DNA of 64,000 bases from JBCCFW01 sp039029535 (GTDB taxonomy: Bacteria > Acidobacteriota > JBCCFW01), in NCBI GenBank assembly GCA_039029535.1, contig JBCCFW010000018.1, positions 1-64,000 of the forward strand, written 5' to 3'. Both the position numbers and the translations under genes were made by a program. The notes beneath the pieces were generated by a model that saw nothing but the letters and a program-made list of their open reading frames with translations, was not told where the DNA came from and made no database searches. How positions within the stretch are numbered: position 1 is the first letter of the stretch; every line of letters starts with the position of its first letter. Below, in pieces: positions 55,298 to 64,000 of the stretch.

Positions 55298-56464
55298 ATG
55301 CCATGGAAGCTCGTGCTCCGGCACCTGAGTGCCCACCCCATTCGAAGCCTGCTCACCTTCGGCTCGGTCACGCTGGCGGTGTTCCTCCTCTGCGTGCTGC
55401 AAGCGACGGTGTCGGGTCTCACCTCCACGATCGAGAAGGCGGCCACCAACCGCCTCATCGTGCAGTCGGCGGTCAGCCTCTTCGTCGACCTGCCCCTGAA
55501 CTACCAGCAGAAGATCGAGACGGTCGACGGCATCGACTGGGTCTGCAAGTTCCAGTGGTTCGGCGGACGCTATCGGGAGGAGACCGGGTTCTTCGCCCAG
55601 TTCGCCATCGATCCCGACACTCTCGCCAAGACCTATCCGGAAATGTCCATCACCGCCGGAAGCTACGAGGCCTTCGAGCGCAACCGCACCGGCTGCATCC
55701 TCGGCCGCGACCTGGCCAACCGCTACGGCTGGAAGGTCGGTGACTCGGTCCCGCTCATCGGCACGATCTTCCCCCGTGTCGACGGCACCCCTTGGACCTA
55801 CACCGTCGAGGCGATCTACGAGAGCAGCACGCCCAGCCTCGACATGAACACCATGTGGTTCCACTACGAGTACCTGCGTCAGAGCCTCGACTCGGGCGCG
55901 GCCGCGGGACCGAGCGGCGTGGGCGTCTTCGTCCTCCGCACCGAGTCCGGCGCCGACCCGACCCGCATCATGGCCGACGTCGACGCGCTCTTCGAGAACG
56001 GCCCGCAGCGGGTTCAGACCACCACCGAGGGCGAGTTCAACCGACAGTTCATCACCATGCTCGGCTCGGTGCCCCTGCTCCTGAGCGCCATCGGCGGAGC
56101 GGTGCTCTTCGCCGTGTTCTTCGCGGTCTTGAACGCCATGCTCATGGCCGCCCGCGAGCGCGTGCGGGAGCTCGGCATCCTCAAGGCGCTCGGCTTCACC
56201 GGTCCGGTGACCGCCGCCATGCTCATCATCGAATCGGTGCTCCTCTGCGCGGGCGGCGGTCTGTTCGGGCTGGCCATCGCCAAGCTCACCGAGCCCGTCA
56301 TCTACGCGAAGCTCTCGCAGACCATCCCCGGCTTCGAGATCTCACCCCGCACCGTCGTGTTCGGTCTCGTGCTCACGGCTCTCCTCGGCTTGGTGGCCGG
56401 TCTCGTGCCGGCCTGGGGAGCCGCCCGGATGGCGCCGGTCACCGCGCTCCGCAACGAGGGCTGA
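55298..56464 (+). CDS. ABC transporter permease (MacB/FtsX type), first subunit
   Basis: 388 residues with an N-terminal helix (IRSLLTFGSVTLAVFLLCVL), a large periplasmic MacB_PCD-like domain (about 45-270) and three C-terminal helices of the FtsX domain, including the conserved RVRELGILKALGFTG loop and the closing GAARMAPVTALRNEG. Forms the membrane pore with the second permease. Located 4 bp after the ATPase and 4 bp before the next gene. Confidence 0.92.
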   Translation: MPWKLVLRHLSAHPIRSLLTFGSVTLAVFLLCVLQATVSGLTSTIEKAATNRLIVQSAVSLFVDLPLNYQQKIETVDGIDWVCKFQWFGGRYREETGFFAQFAIDPDTLAKTYPEMSITAGSYEAFERNRTGCILGRDLANRYGWKVGDSVPLIGTIFPRVDGTPWTYTVEAIYESSTPSLDMNTMWFHYEYLRQSLDSGAAAGPSGVGVFVLRTESGADPTRIMADVDALFENGPQRVQTTTEGEFNRQFITMLGSVPLLLSAIGGAVLFAVFFAVLNAMLMAARERVRELGILKALGFTGPVTAAMLIIESVLLCAGGGLFGLAIAKLTEPVIYAKLSQTIPGFEISPRTVVFGLVLTALLGLVAGLVPAWGAARMAPVTALRNEG

Positions 56465-56468
56465 AGCG

Positions 56469-57641
56469 ATGCGATTCGGCAACGTCCCCCTCAGCTACAA
56501 CTTCCGCAGCCTGCTCGTGCGGAAGTCGTCGACCCTTCTCACGGTCTTCTCCATCGCCGCCACGGTCGCCGTGCTGGCGAGCCTGCTCGCGCTTCAGTCC
56601 GGCTTCGCCACGGCGTTCTCGTCGCAGGGCCGTGAGGACCTCGTCGTCTTCATGCGCCAGGGAGCCACCTCCGAGGGTGAGAGCGCCTTCCCGCGAGCGA
56701 GCACGGAGATCCTCATCAAGGGCAGCCCCGAGATCGCCAGTGGTCCCGAAGGCCCCCTGGCTTCGGCGGAGCTGTATCTCGCGCTCCGTCAGTACAAGCT
56801 CGACGGCGGCGAGACCAACGTCCCCATTCGTGGCGTGCAGTCGACGACCTTCGACATCCACGGTGACAGCCTTCAGCTCATCGAAGGTCGTCGCTTCACG
56901 CCGGGTGCCGACGAGATCATCGTCGGCAAGGCCCTCGTCGATCGCGTGCGCAACTGTCGCCTGGACGACGTCCTCGTCCTCAACACCACGCCGTTTCGGG
57001 TGGTGGGTGTCTTCGACTCACGTGGCGCTCACGTGACGGAGATCTGGGGAGATGCCGACCGTCTCCTGCAGGCGCTCGATCGTCCGGTGTTCAACCGTGT
57101 CATCGGTCAGATCCAGCCGGGAGTCAGCGTCGATGCCTTGCAGGAACGACTCGACGACGACCCGCGCGTGCCCTGCCAGGTCAGCACCGAGAAGGCCTAC
57201 CTCGAGAGCCAGACGCTCTACCTGTCGGGCTTGCTCATCGGCCTCGGTACCTTCCTTGCGGCGATCATGGGCGGGGCCGCGGTGCTCACCGGCACCAACT
57301 CGCTGCTGGCGGCGGTGAGCGCTCGTGGTCACGAGATCGGCATCCTGCGCTCGCTCGGCTTCAGCCCTCGGGCGGTGTTCTTCTCGTTCCTGTTCGAGGC
57401 GCTTCTCCTGGGCCTCATCGGCGGCCTGCTCGGTTGCCTCCTCGTGCTCCCGCTCAACGGCCTGCAGACGGGCACGACGAACTTCCAGACCTTCACCGAG
57501 ACCTCCTTCGCCTTCCGCTTCTCGCCGGTCGTGCTGGTCTCAGCGGTCGTCTTCGCCTGCCTGCTCGGCCTGGTCGGTGGCGCGATCCCCGCCTTCAAGG
57601 CCGCCCGGATGAGCCCCACCCAGGCCCTCCGCCGAGGCTGA
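56469..57641 (+). CDS. ABC transporter permease (MacB/FtsX type), second subunit
   Basis: 390 residues, same layout as the previous permease: N-terminal helix, periplasmic domain (about 45-270), then three helices with RGHEIGILRSLGFSP and a final KAARMSPTQALRRG. Two different permeases suggest a heterodimeric pump, as in LolCE-type or MacB-like exporters with split subunits. Substrate unknown; possibly lipoproteins, peptides or a natural product. Confidence 0.92.
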   Translation: MRFGNVPLSYNFRSLLVRKSSTLLTVFSIAATVAVLASLLALQSGFATAFSSQGREDLVVFMRQGATSEGESAFPRASTEILIKGSPEIASGPEGPLASAELYLALRQYKLDGGETNVPIRGVQSTTFDIHGDSLQLIEGRRFTPGADEIIVGKALVDRVRNCRLDDVLVLNTTPFRVVGVFDSRGAHVTEIWGDADRLLQALDRPVFNRVIGQIQPGVSVDALQERLDDDPRVPCQVSTEKAYLESQTLYLSGLLIGLGTFLAAIMGGAAVLTGTNSLLAAVSARGHEIGILRSLGFSPRAVFFSFLFEALLLGLIGGLLGCLLVLPLNGLQTGTTNFQTFTETSFAFRFSPVVLVSAVVFACLLGLVGGAIPAFKAARMSPTQALRRG

Positions 57642-57738
57642 TCCCGGGGGGCAGGCCAGCGTCCCGAATCGTCGTGTCGCCCTGACGGGTGTCACGGGAT
57701 GCCGTCGATCCACGAAACGGCGAGCCCGATCCCCTAGC

Positions 57739-57774
57739 GCCACCAAGTCACTCTTTCTCAACCACTTGGGTGGC
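57739..57774. promoter_or_regulatory. Inverted repeat between exporter operon and toxin-antitoxin pair
   Basis: Arms GCCACCAAGT and ACTTGGGTGGC pair over 10 bp with one extra base, around a 15-nt loop containing TTTCTC. It may be the exporter operon's terminator or the operator of the antitoxin, which lies 97 bp further on. Confidence 0.4.
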
Positions 57775-57870
57775 TCGTCTCAAGTGCTGGCCTGCATCCT
57801 GCTGAGGAGAGGGACAAGCCTCGACAGTCCTGTCGCTGGCACGCAAGAGGAGAATGTGAAAGTATGAACT

Positions 57871-58113
57871 ATGAAACGCACCACCGTGACGCTCACCGAT
57901 GACCTGGCGCAACTCGCCGATCGGGAGATCCGCCGCCGTCGGGTCTCCATGTCGGCGCTGGTCCGCGAGGCCCTGGCGTCCTACCTCGGTGTTGGGGGCG
58001 AAGCGAAGCGGAAGCTCCCGTTCGCGGCGCTCGGCGCCAGCGGTCACCACGACACGGCGCGGAACATGGAGGCGATCCTCGATGCCGAGTGGTCTCCGAC
58101 TGGCGATCGTTGA
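57871..58113 (+). CDS. vapB: Ribbon-helix-helix antitoxin (VapB-type)
   Basis: 80 residues. The N-terminus (KRTTVTLTDDLAQLADREIR) and RRRRVSMSALVREALASYL form the ribbon-helix-helix DNA-binding pattern of CopG-type antitoxins. The tail (NMEAILDAEWSPTGDR) would bind the toxin. It overlaps the toxin gene by 32 bp. A clear GGAG sits farther than usual upstream (GAGGAGAATG, about 16 nt). The pair is presumably autoregulated. Confidence 0.85.
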   Translation: MKRTTVTLTDDLAQLADREIRRRRVSMSALVREALASYLGVGGEAKRKLPFAALGASGHHDTARNMEAILDAEWSPTGDR

Positions 58114-58513
58114 CGCGGGTCCTCTCTACGCGGTCACCGACACCGACGATGCGGACCACGTCCGCTGTCGCCGTCTGCTCGAGCGACCGGACCTGCATCT
58201 CGTCCTCCCAGCGCTGGTCATCACCGAGGTGACCTACCTCATCGGCAAGCGACTCGGCGCTGGCGCGGAGGCTGCGTTCTTGCGCGGTCTCGACAGCCTC
58301 GACGTCGCCGAGCCGCAAGACACCGACTGGCCGCGGATGGCCGAGCTCGTCGAGCGCTATCGCGACTTCCCGCTCGGCGGCACCGACGCGTCGGTGATCG
58401 CGCTCGCCGAGCGGCTGGACACCAGCCTGGTCCTCACGCTGGACCATCGGCACTTCGGCGCGGTGAAGCCGAAGCACTGCCCGAAGCTGGAGCTCTTGCC
58501 CGAGCTCGACTGA
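58082..58513 (+). CDS. vapC: PIN-domain toxin (VapC-type ribonuclease)
   Basis: 143 residues from ATG at 58082, inside the antitoxin gene. The four acidic PIN residues are visible: Asp11 (IVDAGPLYA), Glu49 (VITEVTYL), Asp102 (GGTDASVIALAE) and Asp121 (LTLDHRHF). PIN toxins cleave RNA (often tRNA or rRNA) and are blocked by the cognate antitoxin. It may act in stress response or stabilise this region. Confidence 0.9.
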   Translation: MPSGLRLAIVDAGPLYAVTDTDDADHVRCRRLLERPDLHLVLPALVITEVTYLIGKRLGAGAEAAFLRGLDSLDVAEPQDTDWPRMAELVERYRDFPLGGTDASVIALAERLDTSLVLTLDHRHFGAVKPKHCPKLELLPELD

Positions 58514-58519
58514 AAGACC

Positions 58520-59197
58520 TCACGCCCTGCCGCGGCCCCGGAACCGCCAGGCGATCGCGCTCTTCGTGAGGAGACTGACCGTCGACGGCAGCATCAGCGG
58601 CCAGCCAGCGGCGAGCCCCATGGCCCAGCCGAACAAGAGGTTGGTGCTCTCCTTGAAGATGCTGGTGAGGTGAGCGGTGAGGGAGACGGCCCCGGTCGTG
58701 TTCTTCTCTTTCATGATCCGGAGCTGATCGCGATCGGAGTGAAAGATGAGCGCCGCCAGGACAATCGACGTCCCCCGTGCGATCCACGTGCGCACTTCGG
58801 CGGTCGGCCCGTTGTAGAGGAAGACGGCCACCGTCGCCGCCACGGTCATCCCCAGGCCTGCCCGCCAGGCGACCTGGGTGCGATGGTCGCTTCGATCGGC
58901 TGCGATCTCACGAAGGATGAGCAGCACGATGAAGATGGCCGCGTAGCGCGACCAGGCGAGGTAGTGGTTCGTCGGCTCGGTCGACGAGCCGAGCACGAAC
59001 ATCACCCAGAAAGCGAAGAAGCGAACGAAGAAGTGATAGGTCGAGAGCGCCTCGGTCGCGTGACCCGGCTCCACGGGGCCGGATTCGCCAGCGCGCTTGC
59101 GCTGGAGGATGGCGACGAGCTGACGCACCAGGCCGCCCATGTTGGCGACGAAGGCCAAGGTGCTGATGGAGCCGGTGAGGTGGTAGAGCGTGCTCAC
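58520..59197 (-). CDS. Multi-pass membrane protein, unknown function
   Basis: 225 residues with about six or seven hydrophobic segments. The layout (SISTLAFVANMGGLVRQLVA, RYAAIFIVLLILREIAA, TVAATVAVFLYNG, GTSIVLAALIF and the final GAVSLTAHLTSIFKESTNLL) is faintly like PQ-loop/SWEET proteins, which have short half-repeats, but no decisive motif is seen. It is convergent with vapC (7-bp gap between stops) and divergent from the subtilase genes. Confidence 0.65.
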   Translation of the reverse strand: MSTLYHLTGSISTLAFVANMGGLVRQLVAILQRKRAGESGPVEPGHATEALSTYHFFVRFFAFWVMFVLGSSTEPTNHYLAWSRYAAIFIVLLILREIAADRSDHRTQVAWRAGLGMTVAATVAVFLYNGPTAEVRTWIARGTSIVLAALIFHSDRDQLRIMKEKNTTGAVSLTAHLTSIFKESTNLLFGWAMGLAAGWPLMLPSTVSLLTKSAIAWRFRGRGRA

Positions 59198-59338
59198 GCC
59201 CCAGATTAGCGCCCTCAGCCGGATCTCGTCGGTCTGACCGGGCCTCGTACACCTTCCTTGAACTCATCATCGCCTGCCTCTCGAGGAGGTAGGCAGAGCC
59301 ATGCGGGTCTCCAGTCGGGGCCCTCTCACGTCGAGGCA

Positions 59339-62300
59339 ATGACGATGCTCCACTCCTTGACGCCACTCGTGCGTCTGGCCCTCGCCACGGTCCTCTGGAC
59401 TGCCTCCACCCCATTCACGCAGGCCGAGACGGCCTGCACCATCCCGTCCTCGCTCAACTGCGACTACTGGCTGGCGACACCCGAGTCCAAGGCCGGCCGC
59501 GCCTGGGCCCGCGAGCTGGCCGTGCGAGCCGGTGAGAACGGCGCCATTCTCGGCGAGCTCCGCAGCGGCGCGTTCTTGGTGCGGGCTGCGGACGATGCCT
59601 ACCCACGACTGTCGCAGATGCCGGGGCTCGCATCGCTGGAAGAGGTTGATGGCGCGACGAAGGCCACGTTCGAAGCAACATCACTTCTCGAGTCCCATCA
59701 TCTCGACGACTGGCTCGTGTTGTCGGCCCGTCTCTACCCTGGCGAGGACACCACTTCGGTCGGGCAAGCACTCCGCCGAGCGCTACCTGCAGGAGACGTC
59801 GCGATCGACATGACCGAGACGCGCCATGCGAGGAGCACGGCAGAGTCAGGGAAGCTGTTCGTTCGAACCAAGGCGAAGAGTCTCGACGCAACCTTGGAGC
59901 TCCTGACTCAGGCAGAGGCCATCTCAGAAGTGACGACCTGGCAGGCACCCGAGCTCCAGTCGCAACCAGCGGTCCCCTGGCATCAGACAGGTCATCCCAC
60001 GACTCCGAACACCGACAGAATCAGCCCAGCCCATTCCTACGACAGCACCGCCAAGCTCTTCGCCAATGGCATCTTCGGTGTCGGGCAGGTCATCGGGATA
60101 CTCGATCGTGGATTCGAGAACACCGACGGTTGCCAGTTCCGATACGGACCCAATGCGGACGACCAGCGAGCACCCTTCCAGAACATCGCTGCTGATGCGA
60201 CGCCGACACTCAACCTCGAACGCAAGGTGATCGCCAGCGTACGCCCCCTCGCCATGGAGTCGAGCTGCGACTATGACGGCAGCTACTACACGCTCAACGG
60301 CGTCATGACGGTGATGGACCGGCCGATCCACGGAACGAACTCGGCATCTGTTGCTGCTGGCGACGACTACTGGGTCCTGGCAGGAATGTCAGGCACCGAC
60401 CTAGACAATCCCTTCGACATCGAAAGCACGCGGGTGCTCTCCTCGGGCGCCATTTTCGAGAACGCGATCGATCACCACGATCTCGCTGACGGGATGGCCC
60501 CTGGTGCACAGCTCTTCTTCCAGGACGTGCTCCCCGAGAGAATGCAATTCGAGGACTGGGAAGAGCCTCCGGAGCTCACGGACGAGAGCGACCTTCCTTG
60601 CCAGTACGACTACAGCGATGTCCTGGCCCAGGCTTACTCGGCTCACGAGCAGCTCCGAACACACAACAACTCTTGGGGCACGACGATCAGCCACACGCCA
60701 GACCCATCGCCTCACTATCACGTCAACTGCGCGACCTTCGATCGAGCCTCCTGGCAATACCGGGACATGACCTTCACGCGCTCAGCCGGAAACGGCAACG
60801 ACCTGCTTCGAGAAGCACACGAGAAGTCGACCCTCGTGGTCGGCTCCAGCGCCTTCCCTCTCTTCGGGTTCGGCATGGCCTCGGCCACGGCCTCCGGCCC
60901 GGGCCTTCATCATCGGATCAAGCCCGACCTCGTGGGCCAACTCCCCCTTGGCCGGGATGGCTGGTCGTGCCCACCCACGGGAAGCGAGCAACACACGGGC
61001 ACTTCCACCTCCTCTCCTGTCATCGCGGGACTTGCCGCACTCGTTCGTGAGTACTTCGTCGAAGGCTATCTCTCCGGCGGAAGCCGAGGCTCGTCTCCAG
61101 GGTTCAGCCCCACCAATGCTCTCATTCGAGCAGTGCTCTTGAACTCTACGAGAGGTCTGCAAGGCGGAGGCACGGGTGACACCAGCGGGTCCGTGGGTCA
61201 TCGGCCCTCCCTTCGGCAAGGCTGGGGCGCACCGGCAGTGGACGACACGCTCTTCTTCGCCGGAGACCTGGCCTACACGGGTGGTCAGCGAGCCAACCTA
61301 CTCGTCCTCAACGACGTTCCCAATGGTGTCCGAACCCTCACTCTCAAGGATGGTCGCCACAAGCTCCTGGATCAGTACCATCCCGCCATCGGTGAGGGCG
61401 AGATCCACGAATACAAGGTTCACGTCGACAACTCACATCAGTTTCACGTGACGCTCTCCTGGAGCGACCCGCCACCCGTTCTCGCACCGGGTGCAGACCG
61501 AACGACCTACGATCCCCTCCGCAACGATCTCGACCTCGAAATCATCAGCCCAGACGGAGTCGTCTTCCGCCCAAACCCTGGCTCGAGCTCAGCCGATCCG
61601 AATCGACTCTGGCAAGGCGGCTACAGCATTCCGGGCACGGCACTCTGTCCGACGTCATGCTGCAGGGGCACCGCCAGGGAGGCCCAAACGCCGCAGTTCT
61701 CTGGGCCGTACTTCTGCGACTTCGCCGGCCGTGACCGCTGGAACACGACCGAGAACATCTTCATCGACTTCGACACGACCCCCATCTCCCGGGGCACCTG
61801 GACCATCCGAGTGATCGGTTACGACTTCCTCCTGGGGATGGCCGATCCCGATCCCAGGCTCTACCCAGCCTGGCCCGACCTGGTCGTAGGCGACGAAGGC
61901 TGTTGGGAGGACGAGCTGGGCAACTCCATCGAGGAGCCCCACGACTGCATTCAAGAGGATCGCCAGGGTTACGCATTGGTCGTATCCGGTGACGTGTCTT
62001 CAGCGAATCCCTACCCGCGCTTCCGTAGCGGCTTCTACTCATGTGGCGATCAAGCAAGCATCGAGGTTCGCGACGCCGATCGAGTCGCCAACACGCTGGA
62101 CGTGCTCGTCCAAAGCCTGGACCCGACCGAGGCCTGCCGCGATGCCTCGGGAACGCCCGTCCCGGCCCGCGTGGTCACGCTCACTCGCGTGCCGTTTCTC
62201 GACGGTACTCCCAGCACGCTCTACCGGAGCGATCCTGCCGATCTCGAGCTACAGGACTGCACGCAGTCGGTGTTCGGAGCCTACCCCGTACAGGACGACA

Positions 62301-62716
62301 GCACGCTGCTCGTCAGTTACCGCGACGAGGCAGGCCAGTGGCGAAGCGGCACGACGCGGGCCTCTTGCCGCGACGTCAAGCTCGACTCGGCAGTCAGCTC
62401 GGCCATCGTGCCGGGCTCCTTCGCATCGCTGACCCTGAAGCTCGACGACATCGGAGCGCTTCCCGTCGGCATGCTCGCCGGCGCAATTCATCCGATGCTC
62501 ACCGACGGTGGCTTCCCGTCCACGATACCCGTGACGTTCACGAACTTCGGCGGCACGCACTTCGGTGTCGTGAGCCTCAGCATCCCCTCCGGATTCGATT
62601 GTGCGACGCACCCGGAGCTGCGATTCCGCACCGAGCTCTGGGAGGTCGACGCGACGGGCACCCCCATCGACGGCTTCCGGGATCGGGCGTGGTTCGGCGT
62701 GGACTGCGCCCCCTGA
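59339..62716 (+). CDS. Secreted subtilisin-like serine protease (KP-43-like), first of a tandem pair
   Basis: 1,125 residues from ATG at 59339; another ATG six bases later aligns with the paralog's start and may be the real one. A signal peptide (LVRLALATVLWTASTPFTQA) and a pro-region (about 30-230) precede the S8 domain. Catalytic residues: Asp256 (GILDRGFE), His331 (IHGTNSAS), Asn near 485 (SAGNGND) and Ser556 (GTSTSSP). A PPC/beta-sandwich domain (VHVDNSHQFHVTLSWSD, PLRNDLDLEIISPDG) and Cys-rich C-terminal domains follow. The layout is that of KP-43-type extracellular proteases. The paralog at 62911 shares the pro-region AVRAGENGAILGELRSGAFL. Confidence 0.92.
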   Translation: MTMLHSLTPLVRLALATVLWTASTPFTQAETACTIPSSLNCDYWLATPESKAGRAWARELAVRAGENGAILGELRSGAFLVRAADDAYPRLSQMPGLASLEEVDGATKATFEATSLLESHHLDDWLVLSARLYPGEDTTSVGQALRRALPAGDVAIDMTETRHARSTAESGKLFVRTKAKSLDATLELLTQAEAISEVTTWQAPELQSQPAVPWHQTGHPTTPNTDRISPAHSYDSTAKLFANGIFGVGQVIGILDRGFENTDGCQFRYGPNADDQRAPFQNIAADATPTLNLERKVIASVRPLAMESSCDYDGSYYTLNGVMTVMDRPIHGTNSASVAAGDDYWVLAGMSGTDLDNPFDIESTRVLSSGAIFENAIDHHDLADGMAPGAQLFFQDVLPERMQFEDWEEPPELTDESDLPCQYDYSDVLAQAYSAHEQLRTHNNSWGTTISHTPDPSPHYHVNCATFDRASWQYRDMTFTRSAGNGNDLLREAHEKSTLVVGSSAFPLFGFGMASATASGPGLHHRIKPDLVGQLPLGRDGWSCPPTGSEQHTGTSTSSPVIAGLAALVREYFVEGYLSGGSRGSSPGFSPTNALIRAVLLNSTRGLQGGGTGDTSGSVGHRPSLRQGWGAPAVDDTLFFAGDLAYTGGQRANLLVLNDVPNGVRTLTLKDGRHKLLDQYHPAIGEGEIHEYKVHVDNSHQFHVTLSWSDPPPVLAPGADRTTYDPLRNDLDLEIISPDGVVFRPNPGSSSADPNRLWQGGYSIPGTALCPTSCCRGTAREAQTPQFSGPYFCDFAGRDRWNTTENIFIDFDTTPISRGTWTIRVIGYDFLLGMADPDPRLYPAWPDLVVGDEGCWEDELGNSIEEPHDCIQEDRQGYALVVSGDVSSANPYPRFRSGFYSCGDQASIEVRDADRVANTLDVLVQSLDPTEACRDASGTPVPARVVTLTRVPFLDGTPSTLYRSDPADLELQDCTQSVFGAYPVQDDSTLLVSYRDEAGQWRSGTTRASCRDVKLDSAVSSAIVPGSFASLTLKLDDIGALPVGMLAGAIHPMLTDGGFPSTIPVTFTNFGGTHFGVVSLSIPSGFDCATHPELRFRTELWEVDATGTPIDGFRDRAWFGVDCAP

Positions 62717-62732
62717 GGCCCGATCGCTCCAC

Positions 62733-62766
62733 TCACCAGCACGTGGCTCGGACTGCGTGCTGGTGA
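62733..62766 (+). terminator. Hairpin after first subtilase gene
   Basis: Arms TCACCAGCACG and CGTGCTGGTGA (perfect 11 bp) with a 12-nt loop, 16 bp after the stop. No T-run. It would separate transcription of the two subtilases. Confidence 0.6.
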
Positions 62767-62910
62767 ACACTCGACGGGGCGGCTCACTTGTCGCCCCCAC
62801 TTGGGGGACATAGACTCGTTTCATCTCGGCGTGTTCTCGGGAGGAGAGCATCGCGATCGTGGATGTTCTCAGAGGGAGGCCCACGACAAGTCCAACTTGG
62901 GAGGGAGATG

Positions 62911-64000
62911 ATGTTCCATCTCACGACGCCACTCGTGCGTCTTGCGCTCGTCGCCGTTCTCTTGGCCCAGCCTGCGGCCGCCAACAAGTCTCGCCAGCAG
63001 TGCGTGGTGCCATCGTCGTTGAACTGCGACTACTGGCTGGTCGTTCCGGAGGGCAAGCCCGATCGGGCCTGGATCCGGGAGCTCGCCGTCCGAGCCGGCG
63101 AGAATGGCGCCATCCTCGGGGAACTCCGCAGCGGCGCGTTCCTGGTTCGGGCTGCGGACGACGCCCATCCGCGATTGTCCCGGATACCGGGGCTGGCCTC
63201 GCTGACGGAGGTCGATGGTGCAACGAAGCTGTCTCCAGAGCTCCGCTACTTGGTCGACTCGGACACTTCAGGAGAGTGGCAAGCCCTGTCGGCCACCCTC
63301 CATCAGGGAGAAGATCCCGAGACCGTGGGAGTGGCACTCGCAGACTCCCTGAACGGCGACGCCGTGATCGTCAGCGTGGCCGCGCCGAGAGGTCCGCGCG
63401 GTCGTTCGGACGGGGCTGAGCTCCTCATCCAGGCCCGCACGCAGAGCCTCGACCGAACCCTGAGCCTGCTGTCCGAGGCAGAGCCCGTCTCGATGGTCAG
63501 CGCCTGGCAGGCTCCTGAGCTGCAATCGCACCCGGGAATTGCCTGGCATCAGACCGGCATCGAGATGTCGGGCTTGACGATGGATCCGGTTCACGACTAT
63601 GGCAACACCGCTGCGCTCTTTGCCAACGGAATCCTTGGAGTAGGACAGGTCATCGGCATCCTCGATCGCGGCTACGACGCCACCGATGGATGTCAGTTCC
63701 GCTACGGGCCCAATGCGGCCGACGAACGCAGTCCATTCCAGGTCATCGCCCCCGACGCTGCCCCAACTCTCGATCTCGACAAGAAGATCATCGCGAGCGT
63801 CCGTCCACTGCCGCTGGATCCGGGCTGCACCTACGATGGAGTCAACTACCACCTGAATGGAGACCTGGAGACCAACCCCCACCCGCTCCACGGAACGAAC
63901 TCGGCCTCCGTGGCGGCTGGTGACGACCACTGGATCTTGTCGGGAATGGCTGGGCTCTCTCTCGAAGATCCCATCGACATCGAGAGCACGAGAGAGATCT
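62911..64000 (+). CDS. Secreted subtilisin-like protease, second of tandem pair; 3' end cut by window
   Basis: 363 residues visible, open to the last base. ATG at 62911 is preceded by GGGAGGG; an ATG directly before (62908) is also possible. Signal peptide LVRLALVAVLLAQPAAA, then CVVPSSLNCDYWL and AVRAGENGAILGELRSGAFL as in the first copy. Catalytic Asp (GILDRGYDATDG) and His (LHGTNSASVAAG) are intact; the Ser lies beyond the window. A tandem duplicate of the gene at 59339, diverging mostly in the mid pro-region. Confidence 0.9.
   Translation, partial: MFHLTTPLVRLALVAVLLAQPAAANKSRQQCVVPSSLNCDYWLVVPEGKPDRAWIRELAVRAGENGAILGELRSGAFLVRAADDAHPRLSRIPGLASLTEVDGATKLSPELRYLVDSDTSGEWQALSATLHQGEDPETVGVALADSLNGDAVIVSVAAPRGPRGRSDGAELLIQARTQSLDRTLSLLSEAEPVSMVSAWQAPELQSHPGIAWHQTGIEMSGLTMDPVHDYGNTAALFANGILGVGQVIGILDRGYDATDGCQFRYGPNAADERSPFQVIAPDAAPTLDLDKKIIASVRPLPLDPGCTYDGVNYHLNGDLETNPHPLHGTNSASVAAGDDHWILSGMAGLSLEDPIDIESTREI

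Overview
This is a GC-rich (roughly two-thirds G+C), densely coded piece of a Gram-negative-type bacterial chromosome or large contig. No tRNA, rRNA, CRISPR array, integrase or insertion sequence was seen. The core genes are a B12-dependent ribonucleotide reductase, LigA, Lon, a HpnH-type hopanoid enzyme, an RpoH-like sigma factor and Gmd. Alongside them are an Ala-linker protein with an MshEN domain, a Lys/Ala-repeat histone-H1-like protein and many very large secreted proteins. Together these suggest a deep-branching environmental lineage of the Myxococcota, Planctomycetota or Acidobacteriota kind. The phylum is inference and cannot be fixed from the sequence alone.

Layout. 1-23.5 kb is mostly housekeeping: nrdJ (cut by the left edge), an MshEN/GspE-N protein, a 113-bp tandem repeat, a BON-like secreted protein, an H1-like protein, a ligA-MFS-lon cluster on the minus strand, a secreted cupredoxin-like protein, a histidine kinase, a CPBP protease overlapping a metallophosphoesterase, hpnH coupled to a small gene, an RpoH-like sigma factor, gmd, a small membrane protein, and a CPBP-RluA pair.

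23.5-52.8 kb is an accessory region rich in secreted and surface proteins. It holds two tandem paralogous exported proteins, a frameshifted Cna-B/carboxypeptidase-regulatory-like protein and a Cys-rich exported protein. A cluster of pentapeptide/beta-helix membrane proteins follows, in which two members have visibly decayed. Next comes an operon of a 1,417-residue propeller/PPC-like protein, a 2,423-residue RHS protein and a DUF5076 protein. The RHS protein carries a dockerin-like N-terminus, a Hint autoprocessing domain and a GIY-YIG nuclease tip. A small hypothetical gene, an XRE-TPR regulator overlapping a secreted protein, and an exported protein with a duplicated C-terminal scar elsewhere in the window complete the region.

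52.9-64 kb holds a MacAB-like exporter operon (adaptor, ATPase, two permeases), a VapBC-type toxin-antitoxin pair, a membrane protein, and two tandem secreted subtilases. The second subtilase runs off the right edge.

The most notable locus is 36.6-48.4 kb. It looks like a polymorphic toxin with a large co-transcribed exported partner upstream, and a short gene 9 bp downstream of the toxin tip where an immunity gene is expected.
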